From: Nemania diffusa
Taxonomy: Eukaryota; Ascomycota; Sordariomycetes; Xylariales; Xylariaceae
Direction: 5' to 3'
DNA: 64,000 bases
Assembly: GCA_038501195.1 (NCBI GenBank)
Contig: JBBPUQ010000003.1
Span: 1,318,501-1,382,500, forward strand
Shown piece by piece: positions 1 to 12,652 of the stretch (position 1 is its first letter; every line of letters starts with the position of its first letter). Under the pieces are notes generated by a model. The model did not search any database and had not been told where the DNA came from. It worked only from the letters and a program-made list of their open reading frames with translations. Both the position numbers and the translations under genes were made by a program.

Positions 1-317
1 TTCCGTAATGCATACCCTGGTTGTATCACAGAAACGCCCATCGCCAGATGGCCGACACCCTTCCATGAATGACTTATGATGCCCTTAACGCCCATCCCAA
101 TGCAAAGATTCACTGAACTATGCCAGATACCCGCCTAGACTCCTAACGCTAGTGCCTCAGCCTTTCCCCAGTAGTTCCACCCCAAATATTATGCCATCCA
201 TTCCCTGAACCAACACTAGAACAGACCAGCTCATGTACCCAGCTCATGTACCCGTAGAATCATAATGTCGTGTTTCACGCATTTCGATAAATGCATGGCT
301 GACCATCATGACCTACG
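1..317. other. Non-coding, downstream of CDC27
   Basis: This stretch lies beyond the CDC27 stop codon and should hold its 3' UTR and terminator. The only structure I see is a 13-bp tandem duplication (unit AGCTCATGTACCC) at 228-253. No reading frame here resembles a protein family. Confidence 0.6.
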
Positions 318-2832
318 TCATGTCATTATAGAATCGTCGAAGCTATCGTCGTCCTCAAGGCTTTCAATGGCCTCTTTGATCTGCTGACTTGCCTAATTCC
401 TAAAGTTAGTATAAAAGGAGGAGAGGGAAAAGTTTATGGCTAACCTTTGGGTCCAGATTTAAGGCAATCGTAAAGTGCCTGACAGCAGAACCTTTGTCAT
501 TCAAGGCTTTATATAGCTTCCCGAGTAAGAAGTGAACAGTAGCTTCGTCTGGTGCTAGAGTCTTGAGAATCTCGAGCTCCTTTTTGGCCGCGTCAAGCTG
601 GTTCAACGCAAGCAGTGTTCTTGCCTTCTTGTATCTAGTTTGAGCAGCCGTGGGTGCGAGCTCTGTGGCCTTGCTGAAATACTGCAATGCCTGAACAATC
701 TGTCGTTGTTTTTCTAGGACATTTCCGATACAACAGATCAAGACAGCGTTAGTAGGGTTGATGATGGAAGCAGAGTGAAAGTGTGTGTAGGCCTTGTCGT
801 AGTTGCCAAGCTTTTCATAAACACGTCCGATGCCATAGTAAGCGTTATAATGACGACGATCTGCTGATATCGCCAATCGATACGCCGTGAGAGCTTTCTC
901 GTATTCTTCATTGGAGACATGTTCGTGGCCCTGTAAAGTGAATGCATAAGCAAATTTGGGGTTGAGTTGGGTAGCTCGTTTGAAGCACCTCAAGGCCTGT
1001 TCATGATCCCCAGCAAGTGACCATGCATTGCCTAGAGAGCACCATGCTTGTGGGGAGTGCCAAGATGAATCTACTAGCTCGTGGGCAAGAAAGGATAATT
1101 CCGTTTCTTTCTTGAGGAACCAGAGGATCGTAGAGTAGACTTCCATATCTTCAAGGCGTGTAGGTGCAAGTGACCGCAAATTCCTATAATATTTCTCTGC
1201 CTCAGCATATAATGCCTGCTCGTAATATGCTCGGCCAACTTGAGACAGCACCCAAGGGGTATTTTGATGTGCACGCGGGAGCGACGCGTAGGCAGCCAAA
1301 GCATCCGTGGATCTATACTGGGAAAGCGCCAAGTACCCAGAGCCAAACTTCTTCAGCAACTCGACCAAGCCCTTCAATGCCTCTTCAATCTTAACCACGT
1401 CGGGGTCCACGGATTTAATTACCGGGGGTTGGGGCGGCATTTCCTTGATCCTGGACATCTCGGCTTGATCTATATCCATGCCATTTTCTTCTAGAGGTTT
1501 CCTGTTAGCGCTGAAAGCCCTGCTAACTCCCGCGCCGCTAGAATTCGGCCGCATAAACCGAGAGATCTGGGGCCTAGCCTTTTTCAACTCTCTGGTCGGT
1601 ACAGCACCCACAGTGGTAGCCACAGAGGTCGCCTTCGCCTTCGCAGCTCTGCCCTTGTTTATCCTATCACTTCTCCGTTGCGGCGCGCCAGGCTCCTCAG
1701 ATGGCTGTCTAGGCTGTACAGGGTGGCCGGAGACTGTTCTTTTGCGTTCAATGCCCGATGGGACAGCAGCAGAAGCTTTAAGAAGTGGTTGGTTCGATTC
1801 TAAAGGATGTTCATCTTGCCCTTTCTGGCTTCTTTTCCCAGTTAACCGGTATCCCGCTTTAGGGGCCGGATCTATCAACCCGAGATCTGGAAGCTGTGTA
1901 TTCCTCGTTCTTCTAGTAGGAGCCTGAGGTGGCTCAACGGCCAAGCCTACTCTTGGGAAGGGTACATCAATATTTGCCATTGATGGTGATTCCGCCGGGT
2001 CATGCATAGGCTCGGGTGCGGCGGCCATCCTAGAGCGAGCAGCATGGATTTTGGACATGAACTCGTTTTCTCCAGAACCTGCGCTTAAGAAGTTGTTACC
2101 AAGCAGCAACTCACTTGGGGCCCCTGATCGCTGCGAGTCAAATGGATCCATGGTATCAAAACCAGCAGATCGAGCAGAACCCTTTTTAATTAGCGGGTCT
2201 ATAGGATTTATTGCGCCGTTGTCCTTTTGTTCCACCAATATTCCAGGTGGCTGATCAAAATTCAACCCATCTATCAAGGCGTCGTTTAGTTTAAATATGT
2301 TTTGCGTTCGTACGTTCACGCCCATATCGCACAGGGCTACAAATGCATCCCACATGAATGGGTTCGCTTTCACTGCCTCCTCGAAATTTAGTATTGCCTT
2401 CTTTTTATCATCGTATGCCTTATACAATTTTCCAAGTAAACAAAACACGCTCGCCGAATCCGGGTTTGGGGCTCTTGCTGATGCTGAATGTTTTCCGAAG
2501 CTTGATTTATGAAACCAGAGAGCCCTCGATTTCTCAAGTACGGTGATGCCATCTTTGTACCTCTCGATTAAAAGGCAGGCTTGGGCAAATATATATGCAC
2601 AGTTGAGGTGGAGGCCACGATAGTTAGCGGCCTTGCTAATATCATAGGCCGATCGGTAGTCCCCCAGTCGGAAATGGCAGAGGGCGAGCAGGTATGCAGA
2701 TTCGCCTGAGCGATGATCATGTGCAGACAGTCTTTCCGAGAAAAAGAGCGCGTTGTCATACGAGTGATTATCGAGGTGGTAATGAACCGTCTGCCTCAGC
2801 TGGGCCGTAATAGCAGCGCTCGAAGGCGGCAT
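318..2832 (-). CDS. CDC27: Anaphase-promoting complex subunit 3 (CDC27/BimA/Nuc2)
   Basis: TPR scaffold subunit of the APC/C ubiquitin ligase, which drives exit from mitosis; in this family the C-terminal TPR superhelix binds the IR tails of Cdc20/Cdh1. The 820-residue model has an N-terminal TPR block (about residues 1-170, e.g. YLLALCHFRLGDYRSAYDIS), a basic, Pro/Ser-rich disordered middle (about 200-500), and a C-terminal run of about eight TPRs (about 510-800). The unspliced frame reads on to 406, but a GT...AG intron at 393-444 (GTTAGC donor, TACTAAC branch, ATTAG acceptor) replaces that tail with an acidic 27-residue end, ASQQIKEAIESLEDDD then SFDDSIMT. This is the ending I expect of fungal CDC27. 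The start is the first ATG after in-frame stops. The gene is divergent from SND2. Identification is secure; the last intron is inferred from sequence only. Confidence 0.95.
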
Positions 2833-4497
2833 TATGGAGGTCGGGTCAGTGAATTCTGGGCGGTGTAATATTATAGTCGAATAGCCATGCGATCGCTCCG
2901 TGCTCCCGCCAGCTCTATGCCTAGCGGAGGCGGGAACTTAGGATCAATAGTTGGTGATCTCCGTCGGTGGTCTGTGCCTGCGGCCTGTGTCTGTGGTCGC
3001 TGTGGCGGATGTTTTGGCGACTCGCAGGGTGCTCTGCACGGCGACTCGACACCCTCCAGAAAGGCCAACTCGGGAGTATAGAGAATGATAATTATTATGA
3101 TTAAGGCAAGCTGACTAGCCACAGCGCTAGTTCCGAGGGATTTCGTCGGGATGGATCGGGATTTTGGGACGAGCGGAAGGCGAAACGGAAATGCGGTTGA
3201 ACAGGTCTCGGCAGTCTGGAACTGGCATGTCTGTGAGGAAGTGCTGCGGGCGAGGAGGCGTGAATCGACGGAAAGAAATAGATGGAAATATTATGACGGA
3301 TCTATTACAACAACAAAGACTGGACAGAACCTAGTGCTCCTTCGAGGATGATGCGGCTCCCTAGCTCAAAGAATGCCCTCGAATAATATGAAGAGTATCG
3401 TAAAGGGGATGGCTTGGTGGGATGAACAACAACAACAACAACACAGGGCTGGAGGCACTTGCCAGTTAGGTAATCCAGCTTCTGCTGAGGTACGGTCACG
3501 ATTTTGGCATGTTGTGGTGGAGTGTCGCTGACAGGGGGCTATGAATTGCTTGATTGGTTATGAGCGGCTGCAGCTGGTCTGGCATAGCAACAGCAACAGC
3601 GCTAAATAAGTGGATACCTCCATATACTTAGGTGGCTTAGGTACTCTCAAGCTCTCATAGCAGAGCCTGGAGGCAAGCTCTGGCCAGCACTATCTCAGTT
3701 TTAACCTTGGAAGTTGTTGATAGAGCTATCCTCTAGTATTAGCATATTCTCACTATATAGTAGATTCTAAGATAGTCTAGTTATAATAACAAATAGACAC
3801 CTGAGTTCTGCATCACAAATAAAGTATGCTTTGGGTAGGGAGGTGACCATTAGGTACCTAAGCGATTGCAGGCGTGCGTAGGTACCTCCTACAAAGGATA
3901 CTAGACTAAGGCCGCTACAATGTGTGGGGAGGGGTACCTAAGTGAATATCAACGCCATTGGAGCAGGACAACCCACAACCTGATTACGGCAAAATCGTTC
4001 CTATACAATGCCTAGTGCGTACACTCAACTAAATCAGCTCTATGCTATCAGGAACTCGACAGCCTTGTTCAGAAAATTCAGCAAACCCAACGGCACACCC
4101 TCCAGGACATTCAACGAACCCACCCGTCTTTTAACAGACACATTATTATCATAGAGAGCATTACAATTTTGTTCAAAAACAACTAAATCCGTTCTCGCAG
4201 TGCCCTTCTCCTGCCTCGAGATCCTGCTAGTGCCCACATACAGGTTGAATACAACTGAGGCAACTTGTACCTACTAGTCGCGTAGAGGCCTCTTGAGAGG
4301 GTTCTACGATAATTTGGACTAGCTGGGGATTGGCATCCTCAACTCCACATAGGACCTGAACACTTGCCCTCCGTGTTAAAGGTCCAACAAATTGAGCTCA
4401 CTTCACACTTGTGAACCTAGAGTCGAAGAATATTGGAAAGGCTTTATTAATAAGCTTATAACGAAAAACGAGAGTAAAGCCGGAAACCCAGACCACA
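2833..4497. other. Divergent intergenic region CDC27 / SND2
   Basis: This 1.66-kb bidirectional promoter region lies between CDC27 (minus) and SND2 (plus). It holds an (AAC)n microsatellite near 3425 and scattered TAGGTA/TACCTA words around 3600-3940. Short frames on both strands (e.g. 2887-3122) overlap each other antisense and resemble nothing known. No gene is supported. Confidence 0.6.
3425..3443. repeat. (AAC)n microsatellite
   Basis: About six AAC units lie in the CDC27/SND2 intergenic region. This is a simple repeat with no visible coding role. Confidence 0.8.
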
Positions 4498-4989
4498 ATG
4501 GCACAGAAAGCGCGCAAGGACAGGGCGAAGGCTAACACGGCTGCCCTGAAGAACCTCCACATTGGCACCCTCATCGTCAACAGCATATTCATTCTCTTTA
4601 ATTTATTTTTCAAACGCAGGTCTCTCTTGCTCTATGCGCTCCTCTCGATCCCCGCCTTCGTTTGCGAGTTTATATTAGAATCAACAGGCCGTCCCAAATA
4701 TGACTCGTCGACCAGCTCTCTTAAAACAGCTGGAGAGGATCTATCCGCCTCCGGTCTTACGGAATACATGTTTGATGTTGTTTGGGTCACCTGGGCTTCT
4801 GTGATTCTAGTCACGTTCTTCGGAAACTGGTCATGGCTTCTATGGTCCGTTGTGCCGGCATATGGTGTATACAAAGGATACGGTCTACTGGGGGCAGCTC
4901 GCGGTATGGCAGGGATGCAGCAGGCACAAGAACAGCCAGCCGGCGGTGTTCAAGCTACGGGAAATCGGAAGCAGAGGCGAGCCGCTTGA
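4498..4989 (+). CDS. SND2: SRP-independent targeting protein 2 (Snd2 / TMEM208 family)
   Basis: Single-exon gene for a 163-residue ER membrane protein of the TMEM208/DUF788 family. Yeast Snd2 works with Snd1 and Snd3 to deliver membrane proteins with central or C-terminal TM segments to the ER independently of SRP. The sequence shows the family's lysine-rich start (MAQKARKDRAKANTAALKNL), two hydrophobic segments at about 21-60, a polar loop with GRPKYDSS, and a hydrophobic pair at about 95-130 containing WSWLLWSVVPAYG. The tail is basic and ends NRKQRRAA. Length is normal for the family. The ATG at 4498 is in good context (ACCACAATGG). It is transcribed away from CDC27. Confidence 0.93.
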   Translation: MAQKARKDRAKANTAALKNLHIGTLIVNSIFILFNLFFKRRSLLLYALLSIPAFVCEFILESTGRPKYDSSTSSLKTAGEDLSASGLTEYMFDVVWVTWASVILVTFFGNWSWLLWSVVPAYGVYKGYGLLGAARGMAGMQQAQEQPAGGVQATGNRKQRRAA

Positions 4990-5442
4990 GAATCTGTTTG
5001 AGACACTTTTATATCCAGCTCAGAAAACATATTTGGGTTGGTCAGGCTAGTTAAATCAATTTATCAAAGGGGATTAGAGAATCGAGAATTATGTCTTAAG
5101 AATACAGACAATTGAAAGAACCGCTCACTTTTGGTGTCTTTTACTGTTATATCGATCATTTGATGTACTTGGAGAGGGAGGTAGTTAGCTTCGCCAGCCG
5201 CACTTATGAACACATGTAATTATGTGTTGTAATTCCATATATATTCACCATTATTGCATCTTTTCATACGCCAGCTGATACGTGTTATCCTCCACCACGT
5301 GTCTGCTACTACTAACATACCATCTCTCCACATCTTCTTCAATGAAGGCTGAGCATCATCTCGTCAAGCTAACAATATCGAATTTATTTACTCCGAGTTC
5401 TTTTTTATTCTAAATAGGACCCAAACGCTCATATATACTAAT
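4990..5442. other. Intergenic, SND2 to DUF3605 gene
   Basis: An AT-rich 450-bp spacer between two plus-strand genes. It should contain the SND2 3' end and the promoter of the next gene. I see no coding potential or repeat. Confidence 0.6.
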
Positions 5443-6154
5443 ATGGGTGACCTACCAATCAAACTGTCACCAGAGGAATCGCCTTTCCCACTAACCGAAG
5501 TAGACAAATGGGTTTTGTCTCTGACCGATGAGGAGTTTCACTATCACGACTGGGAGGATTTAAAGAAAATTATAGGTATGGTCGGATACGACCGGTGACT
5601 TTTGATTGTCATATCCAGCAACTTACACACAAGCATCAGGTGAAAATAATCTCTCCGTTCTTAAACGGAAACCATCTGATCTGCGGCGGTACATGGCATG
5701 GACTGCCGAAACCAAAGCAAGTTATGGATCTATGACCAACTATCTTCTGATTCATCGCTTGCCTAAGGCGTGGGGATCACCTCCGTTCACACCAGCTTCA
5801 TCAGTGCCATTTAATGACAAATCGGACTATTCTATCCTCATTAACGATTGGCCATATGGTCTCACCCCCGATATTACCCATATTGTTGTATGGTCGAGGA
5901 CTGTTATCGAGACGGACCCGGAGACTGGCGACATGACGATGGAAAGTCGCCAAGTTGTCTCAGACTTCGTCAAAAGATCATTTGTAGACAAGCTCGGTCC
6001 AGATGGAGAAGCTCAAGTCCTATGGTTCAAGAACTGGGTTGCATTGCAAAGCGTTCGAGCTCTTGAGCACATCCATGTCATGGTGAAAGGCGCGAGCCAG
6101 GAACTCCTAGAAGAATGGACACAAGGGCAAGATGCCCATGGGGTGAAGACTTGA
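5443..6154 (+). CDS. DUF3605 protein (N-acetylglucosamine-induced protein 1-like)
   Basis: Two-exon gene (5443-5575, 5619-6154) encoding 222 residues. The 43-nt intron (GTATGG...ATCCAG) restores a frame whose unspliced start runs into a stop; exon 1 supplies MGDLPIKLSPEESPFPLTEV. Residues about 60-200 match the fungal DUF3605 family as I know it: VLKRKPSDLRRYMAW, SDYSILINDWPYGL, ITHIVVWSR and VLWFKNWVALQSVRALEHIHV. Family members are small soluble proteins often labelled N-acetylglucosamine-induced protein 1; the biochemical function is unknown to me. HIVVWSRT and FKNW...HIHVMV are the most conserved-looking blocks. The family call is good; a role in GlcNAc response is only the family label and is not shown here. 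Confidence 0.85.
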
Positions 6155-6732
6155 GAAACGACGAAGAGGGTTTAGACCCTCGAACGCACTTTACCGTCGA
6201 AGCTCCGGTTTTTAGTCCGGTAGGAGTCTAGATAATGAGGGGCATAGGTTCAGTTTACCTAGGGTATTGTTGAGGGGCACATGCATATGGGCTTATTCCT
6301 TTCAGCGGGGACTGCACTATCGATATGCAATTATATAGATAGACATTATTCTACATATGCAATAGAATATAGAATGTTAGACTGAAAGCCAAGCTAATAT
6401 TTGGCTAGAAACCAATCGGGGACCAATCGCCCCATTGATCAATCAGCCCACTGTTCATATCTTTCGGCGGTAACCGTTCTTGGCTTGGCTTGGGTCCTGA
6501 CCGGCAGTCTTGTTAGGTACCGACCGAGCTTGAAAGGTACCGACCGAGCTTGAAAGCGGTAGGCAGGTCGTAAGCTTTCCGCAAAGCTCCACGCCTCTCC
6601 CACCAGTCAACTCAACTTGGGTTTCCAAATCTCGAACAAGACGCACAACCTCAATTGTGCTGACATTGTTCGCGCGTGCGGCCCTACCAGTCTCACCAAT
6701 TCGCCATTGTTTCTCCAGTTGCGTGTCTCACT
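6155..6732. other. Intergenic / CBR1 promoter region
   Basis: This 578-bp spacer contains the DUF3605 3' end and the CBR1 upstream region. A perfect 20-bp tandem duplication lies at 6516-6555. No gene seen. Confidence 0.6.
6516..6556. repeat. Perfect 20-bp tandem duplication upstream of CBR1
   Basis: The unit GGTACCGACCGAGCTTGAAA occurs twice head to tail, about 180 bp upstream of the CBR1 start codon. It may be a recent slip or a doubled regulatory site. Confidence 0.9.
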
Positions 6733-7845
<1,113 letters not shown>

Positions 7846-10800
7846 CTTGGCATTCCTATCAAATTCTTCATCTACACCCGATCTAACAGCGTGCACAATG
7901 ACTATCCCCCATTCGCAACGAGTCAACGAGAGATAGTCATGCTTTGGTCGAACACCGCAGCCGCAACTTAGTGTACTATAAAGCGCTCGTCCGCCAATTC
8001 TCTCCAGTCCCTACGAGAGCCTATATAATTTCGAAGAGTGCTGATGTAACACCTATCCGGGGAAAACAATAGAATTTCAAAGACAAGACTAGGCCATTTG
8101 AGATTTCAACAGCTACGAAGGCAGGGAAACCTGAGGTTGCTTCTATCATCTATATATACACCGGTATATGAGACACATTCTGCTTTCTGGAGACAAGTTT
8201 AAAGTTATGAATGTTCTGAATATGAAGCAATACTATTTTCCGTAGGTAAATTTCGTCGTGCGTTATAATTTACATTGGAAGACCACAAACAACAAAGAGT
8301 TGAAATAATTATGATCCAAGAACGTCTTCAATACAAAGTTCTTCTACATAATTGCTGTCACTAACACAACCTTAATACATAGACACTAGCTCAAAGCGAA
8401 CTTAGAATGGTAGTGTTGGGGACACTTTATTAATATAGCGACGCCTCTAGATTCTCAAGATCTTGGCCCAACTTCCTGATTTGTACTGTTAATCCCCGAT
8501 GCATATCGTCGAGAAGTACTTCCAAGGATAAGTTGTGCTGTAGATTCACGTCAGAGATGAGTTTGGTGTTAGGGATTGTATTTAACTAACATACTTTTAC
8601 TAAATAATGTAGACTATAGGGCTTGAAAAGAGTGTTAATCACTATATTGAACTAGTCTCTGTGACCTTGTGGTATTTCTACCGTGTCTTACTAGGCTAAG
8701 TTTTTTTCGGAGGATAGTGTATGCGGTGAGCTACATATGTATGTGAAATAACACCGTTCATGTACCACATTGTTAGCAATTTGGAGATGACGACTATTGA
8801 GACTTCAGACCTCCGGCTCTTCCTATAGCCAGGGGTATTACAGCATCGCCCCATATAGGGAAGAGTTCTGTTTCGATTGGTAGTAGCTTCTATGTCTAAT
8901 ATTACGATATTTTCTCCTTGAATTTACTCATTACGTTCTGCTACTTCGAAATGGAAGTTGAGTTTTACGCTACCTTGCGTCACCCTTTCTCCAGTGTGGC
9001 AGTAATAGCTAATCTCAGCAACAAGTGAGACAAGACTGACCATACGTATATGGAGGGCCCGATTTTAAATCAATTAGAAAAGTGCAAAATGTAAGTAGGT
9101 AGTCATGGGCACATGACTTCTGAGGAGCTAAGGTTGGGATAACTGACATGTTATTCCGACTTGACTTGCCTGATTTAAACAAGTTAATACCGATTGATAG
9201 GTCTGGCATTGAATGATATCACCGGAATGGCCGATTTCGGAACTAGATCTCTGGGTTCATCATGCTGCATGTCAACTACCTAAGTACTGTATGTAGCAAC
9301 CAAATAAGTAAACCAAGAACAAAAAGAGGTACCCATGCAAACAATAACAAAAAAGCATTAACAGGGCATTAACATAGAGATAATTACATTCCCAATCCCC
9401 ATGCAGTCAAGACATCTGACCTGATCGGCAATGTTAGTGTCTCAACCAAAGGTAGGTTTAGGTATTCATTAAGGGTGCGACTCATTAGATATGTACAATG
9501 TATCTATATGCCCGTGTGCCTAGCCTATATAGGTAGTTGATCAGCCCTCAATGCATGTTCGTTCACCTTACTGCGTACGTATAATGATTGTTCAACCTGG
9601 TAAAGACATACCGGTACATGGGTTCATCGCCTCAACAGCGGTAATTGGCCAATGACATCATCTTAAACTCTCGGTGAGATACCTAGGCCAGCACCTAAAT
9701 GAAGTGCCCAACGGAATTGTTCTATGAGGTATTAATGTTTAGAAGTATAGAGTAGGGTACTGATTGAGGCGCGTAAAAGCCTGCCTAAATACCTGATGTA
9801 TATCTGTACAAATAGATCAATAATGAAGTTAATTCACCATTGTCCGCGAGGTCGCTGGATGCCTTGATCTGGTTCACAAAACTCTAGGTACCTGGTAGGT
9901 ATTGCCTAGATAGGTATGTGCTCTGTCACTGAGGTGCCTGTCCAGGTGGTCGGGTTCCTCACCTCCCCCCACCCCGGCCGCACACACACACCCACCACGA
10001 TACTCAACCCTGTACACTACCTAACGCTAAGTATATCCCGGCCCGGTCTAGAATACCTACCGACTCCCCCACATCTAAATCTCTATCGCTTCGCTTTTCC
10101 CATTTTCGAGGGCACTTGACAACCGCTGATCAGCCGGCGCCGGTCATGAAGGCGTTGTACACGTACCGCTGTTACACCAACGTAGAGGCCGCATCAGCAG
10201 TCACTCGACATGATCCATTCTTCATTCTGCTTTGCCTACCTACGTAGCTAACCTACCTAAGACTAGGTAGGCAGTCTGCCTACTCGTGTACTAGATAGAT
10301 AGACCTTCACACACCACACCACACTACCTATCATTATTATCGCTACCACCACATCCACACCACGACCGTTACTACAATCGCCGCTTCCCCTGCATCGCAC
10401 TATTTTGCAATCTGCAGCCTTGCCTCGATTGTGTGCTCCTCCTCGGCGTCTCCCACGTCATCTTACCAGCATCACCGTTCACATCCAATTCAATCTTGCC
10501 AATCCACCAGAACACCCGAAAGGCGTCGTAGACACCGCACTCTTCCTGCATTTTACACGTAGCACTCTCATTGGCCCTGTCCCTGTCAATTGACTTAGAA
10601 GTCGGACTTCTTGGTACTTTTGGCGACTTTTGGGGCCTAACGACCAGCCACAATCTTTGTTTCCGCTCTCCCTTGCTTGGCTCGGTGCGGAACTTCAACC
10701 CAACACGCCAACTCCCACTTTCTTGGAAGCATCTTCATAATTCTGTCATCAACAATGTCTACAGCACTGTAGTCTTTGTCCATTGACTGTTCTAAATACT

Positions 10801-10855
10801 TGTTTGTGTCTCCCGTCACCGCCGTACTTGGCCCGCGGTGGCGCAGTTGTGGACA
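7846..10855. other. 3-kb gene-free interval
   Basis: No coding frame of note on either strand. From about 7846 to 9900 the DNA is AT-rich. From about 9950 to 10855 it becomes CT-rich with several TACCTA/TAGGTA words (dense at 10240-10290), consistent with a long promoter/5' leader for the gene starting at 10856. Confidence 0.6.
10755..10772 (+). promoter_or_regulatory. Short upstream ORF (5 codons) before the 10856 gene
   Basis: ATG TCT ACA GCA CTG TAG lies about 80 nt upstream of the main start codon, in strong context (AACAATGTC). If transcribed in the leader, as the CT-rich upstream DNA suggests, it could lower translation of the main frame. The transcript start is not known from sequence. 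Confidence 0.4.
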
Positions 10856-12652
10856 ATGGACGATACCACGACACTCGTTTCAGAGCTCCTGAACAAGCTC
10901 GCAGAGCTTGACCAGAAAGTCTGCGATTATCGCCAGGGCATGGCAAATGAATTTCAACGGTACTCGCAGACTTTGTTGGGCGATGCGCCTAAGCATATCT
11001 CGGCTCGCGTCAAACAGGTGCTTGCAGATGAGCTCCACAACTACTCGGCATTGAGCCCTGGGTTCGCGCTTGACACTGCCTCTGCCGATCTTGGTCGCTC
11101 CCCCGTCGACCCATGGGTTCGGCGTGGGAGGGTCTCGCCACCCCCCGTCCTCCCTCATACATCAGGCGTCCCTCCCAGTGACGGTTCACCTCCTGACCGC
11201 AATCGCGAGCGTGAGTTCCACGGCCTTTTCACGCCGAGTTATCTTCCCCTACTTGAGGTCACGCAGCCAAGTCACCCCATATCCACCCCAGCTGCTGTAT
11301 CGTCGCCCATGACATCTCGAGGCAATGAATCTAATAATAGTCAAGAACTATCGCCCCCTGTTCAACTAGATATTATCGCGCTGCAGCCGGACCTTGTTCC
11401 TCAATATACGGAAGAGACCACGTCCTCGACAGCGTCTGACGATAGTGTGTCGCGCATACGTAGAAGTGCATTACGCCGGTCCTCGAGCGGTTCTACGAAA
11501 GATGCTCAGAGTCTACGTCGAGTGCGTTTCGATGTTGAAGGCGAAGAAGTCCCAACCACTGCCTCACCTCCGATCTCGCCCCGAACCTCTGACCTTCCTG
11601 CGTCACCTCCGGCAGGAGACCAAATCGCGTCGATCCACGAGTCTCTAAACCATATGGACTATGAGGAGGCTACCTCTATATTGGGCAATTCTCCGCCAAG
11701 ACCCAAGAAAATATCGTCGACTGAACGACTGAAAGCCCTAGCTAGAAGTTCAACAGAAGACACGTCTAAATGGACTGTGTTCGGTGACACACACGACGAT
11801 GAGGAAGAAGAGGAAGTTCTTGTTATGTCCACTTCAAGAAAGAAACCAAAAGCTCTCGTTCCGGAATTATCTCCGGTCATACCCGTGGGGAGTGGTACAA
11901 ATTCTGATCATGCACAAGACGAACGACTAGAAACTCTAACAAAAGAAACCGATAACCACCAAAATGATGGTAACGCAGAGGATGATGCACTTGAATTAGT
12001 CCCTCCTATTTCTCTCAGGGATAAGAAGGGGTTCTCGTCTCCTCAAGAAACCCATGATGCTATACCAGAATTGAGGCCAGATGAGAATTTGGGTTCGCAG
12101 CAAATGCATCCTGTCGAAGCAAAATCACCCAGCGCAGATACCTTTTCACAACTGACCAAGGCCCGGAACCTTGAAGAGGAGGATATGTTTAGCTTTGAAG
12201 GTGACGAGTCGGCGCTGCAGATGCTACCCAAGCGGGTAGATGTCGTCAAGTATGTTGAGGACGAACCAGAAGATGAAGATCAGATCACGCCTCTCGCGGA
12301 TCGCTCAATTGAAGCACCGCCCATTAGCCTCTACTCCACGTCACCTGCCATTCCGATTGTCAGGCCAGGATCAGTGGGTTCTAAATATACTGGCGCGTCT
12401 GTCGGCTCGTATAAAGGGAAGCCTTTTATAATAGGAGTAGTCCACGACGAGGAGGTGCACAGGCAGGCGGCTGAAATGGGTGATATCCCTACATTTGTTG
12501 GTAGTGTCGATGGTCGAAGTGGTGTAGACCCATCGGAAAGTTATCGCCAGGCGCCATTTTATTTTAATAGCGCTTCGGGGAGTATAGGCGAGCGTCTGAT
12601 GGCGGAGGCGTACGCGCGCCGAAATCCGAATAGCGCACCTAGGGAAGGATGA
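10856..12652 (+). CDS. Large disordered fungal protein of unknown function
   Basis: Single-exon gene of 598 residues; I do not recognise the family. The first ATG of the open frame is 10856 (GGACAATGGACG); the frame upstream opens only through GTG. The N-terminus (residues about 1-60) looks helical and possibly coiled coil (LVSELLNKLAELDQKVCDYR). The middle, about 70-480, is Ser/Pro/Asp/Glu-rich and probably disordered, with SP and TP dipeptides that could be proline-directed phosphosites and an RRSALRRSSSGS basic patch. There is an acidic DDEEEEEV run. The last about 80 residues look more ordered (KPFIIGVVHDEEVHRQAAEM, APFYFN...IGERLMAEAYARRN). No signal peptide or TM segment. Codon use looks like a normal gene. 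Confidence 0.8.
   Translation: MDDTTTLVSELLNKLAELDQKVCDYRQGMANEFQRYSQTLLGDAPKHISARVKQVLADELHNYSALSPGFALDTASADLGRSPVDPWVRRGRVSPPPVLPHTSGVPPSDGSPPDRNREREFHGLFTPSYLPLLEVTQPSHPISTPAAVSSPMTSRGNESNNSQELSPPVQLDIIALQPDLVPQYTEETTSSTASDDSVSRIRRSALRRSSSGSTKDAQSLRRVRFDVEGEEVPTTASPPISPRTSDLPASPPAGDQIASIHESLNHMDYEEATSILGNSPPRPKKISSTERLKALARSSTEDTSKWTVFGDTHDDEEEEEVLVMSTSRKKPKALVPELSPVIPVGSGTNSDHAQDERLETLTKETDNHQNDGNAEDDALELVPPISLRDKKGFSSPQETHDAIPELRPDENLGSQQMHPVEAKSPSADTFSQLTKARNLEEEDMFSFEGDESALQMLPKRVDVVKYVEDEPEDEDQITPLADRSIEAPPISLYSTSPAIPIVRPGSVGSKYTGASVGSYKGKPFIIGVVHDEEVHRQAAEMGDIPTFVGSVDGRSGVDPSESYRQAPFYFNSASGSIGERLMAEAYARRNPNSAPREG

Noticed and set aside
406..444. C-terminal tail VSHKLFPLLLLY of the unspliced CDC27 frame
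   Set aside because: It is intron read-through. Splicing 393-444 gives the expected acidic CDC27 ending.
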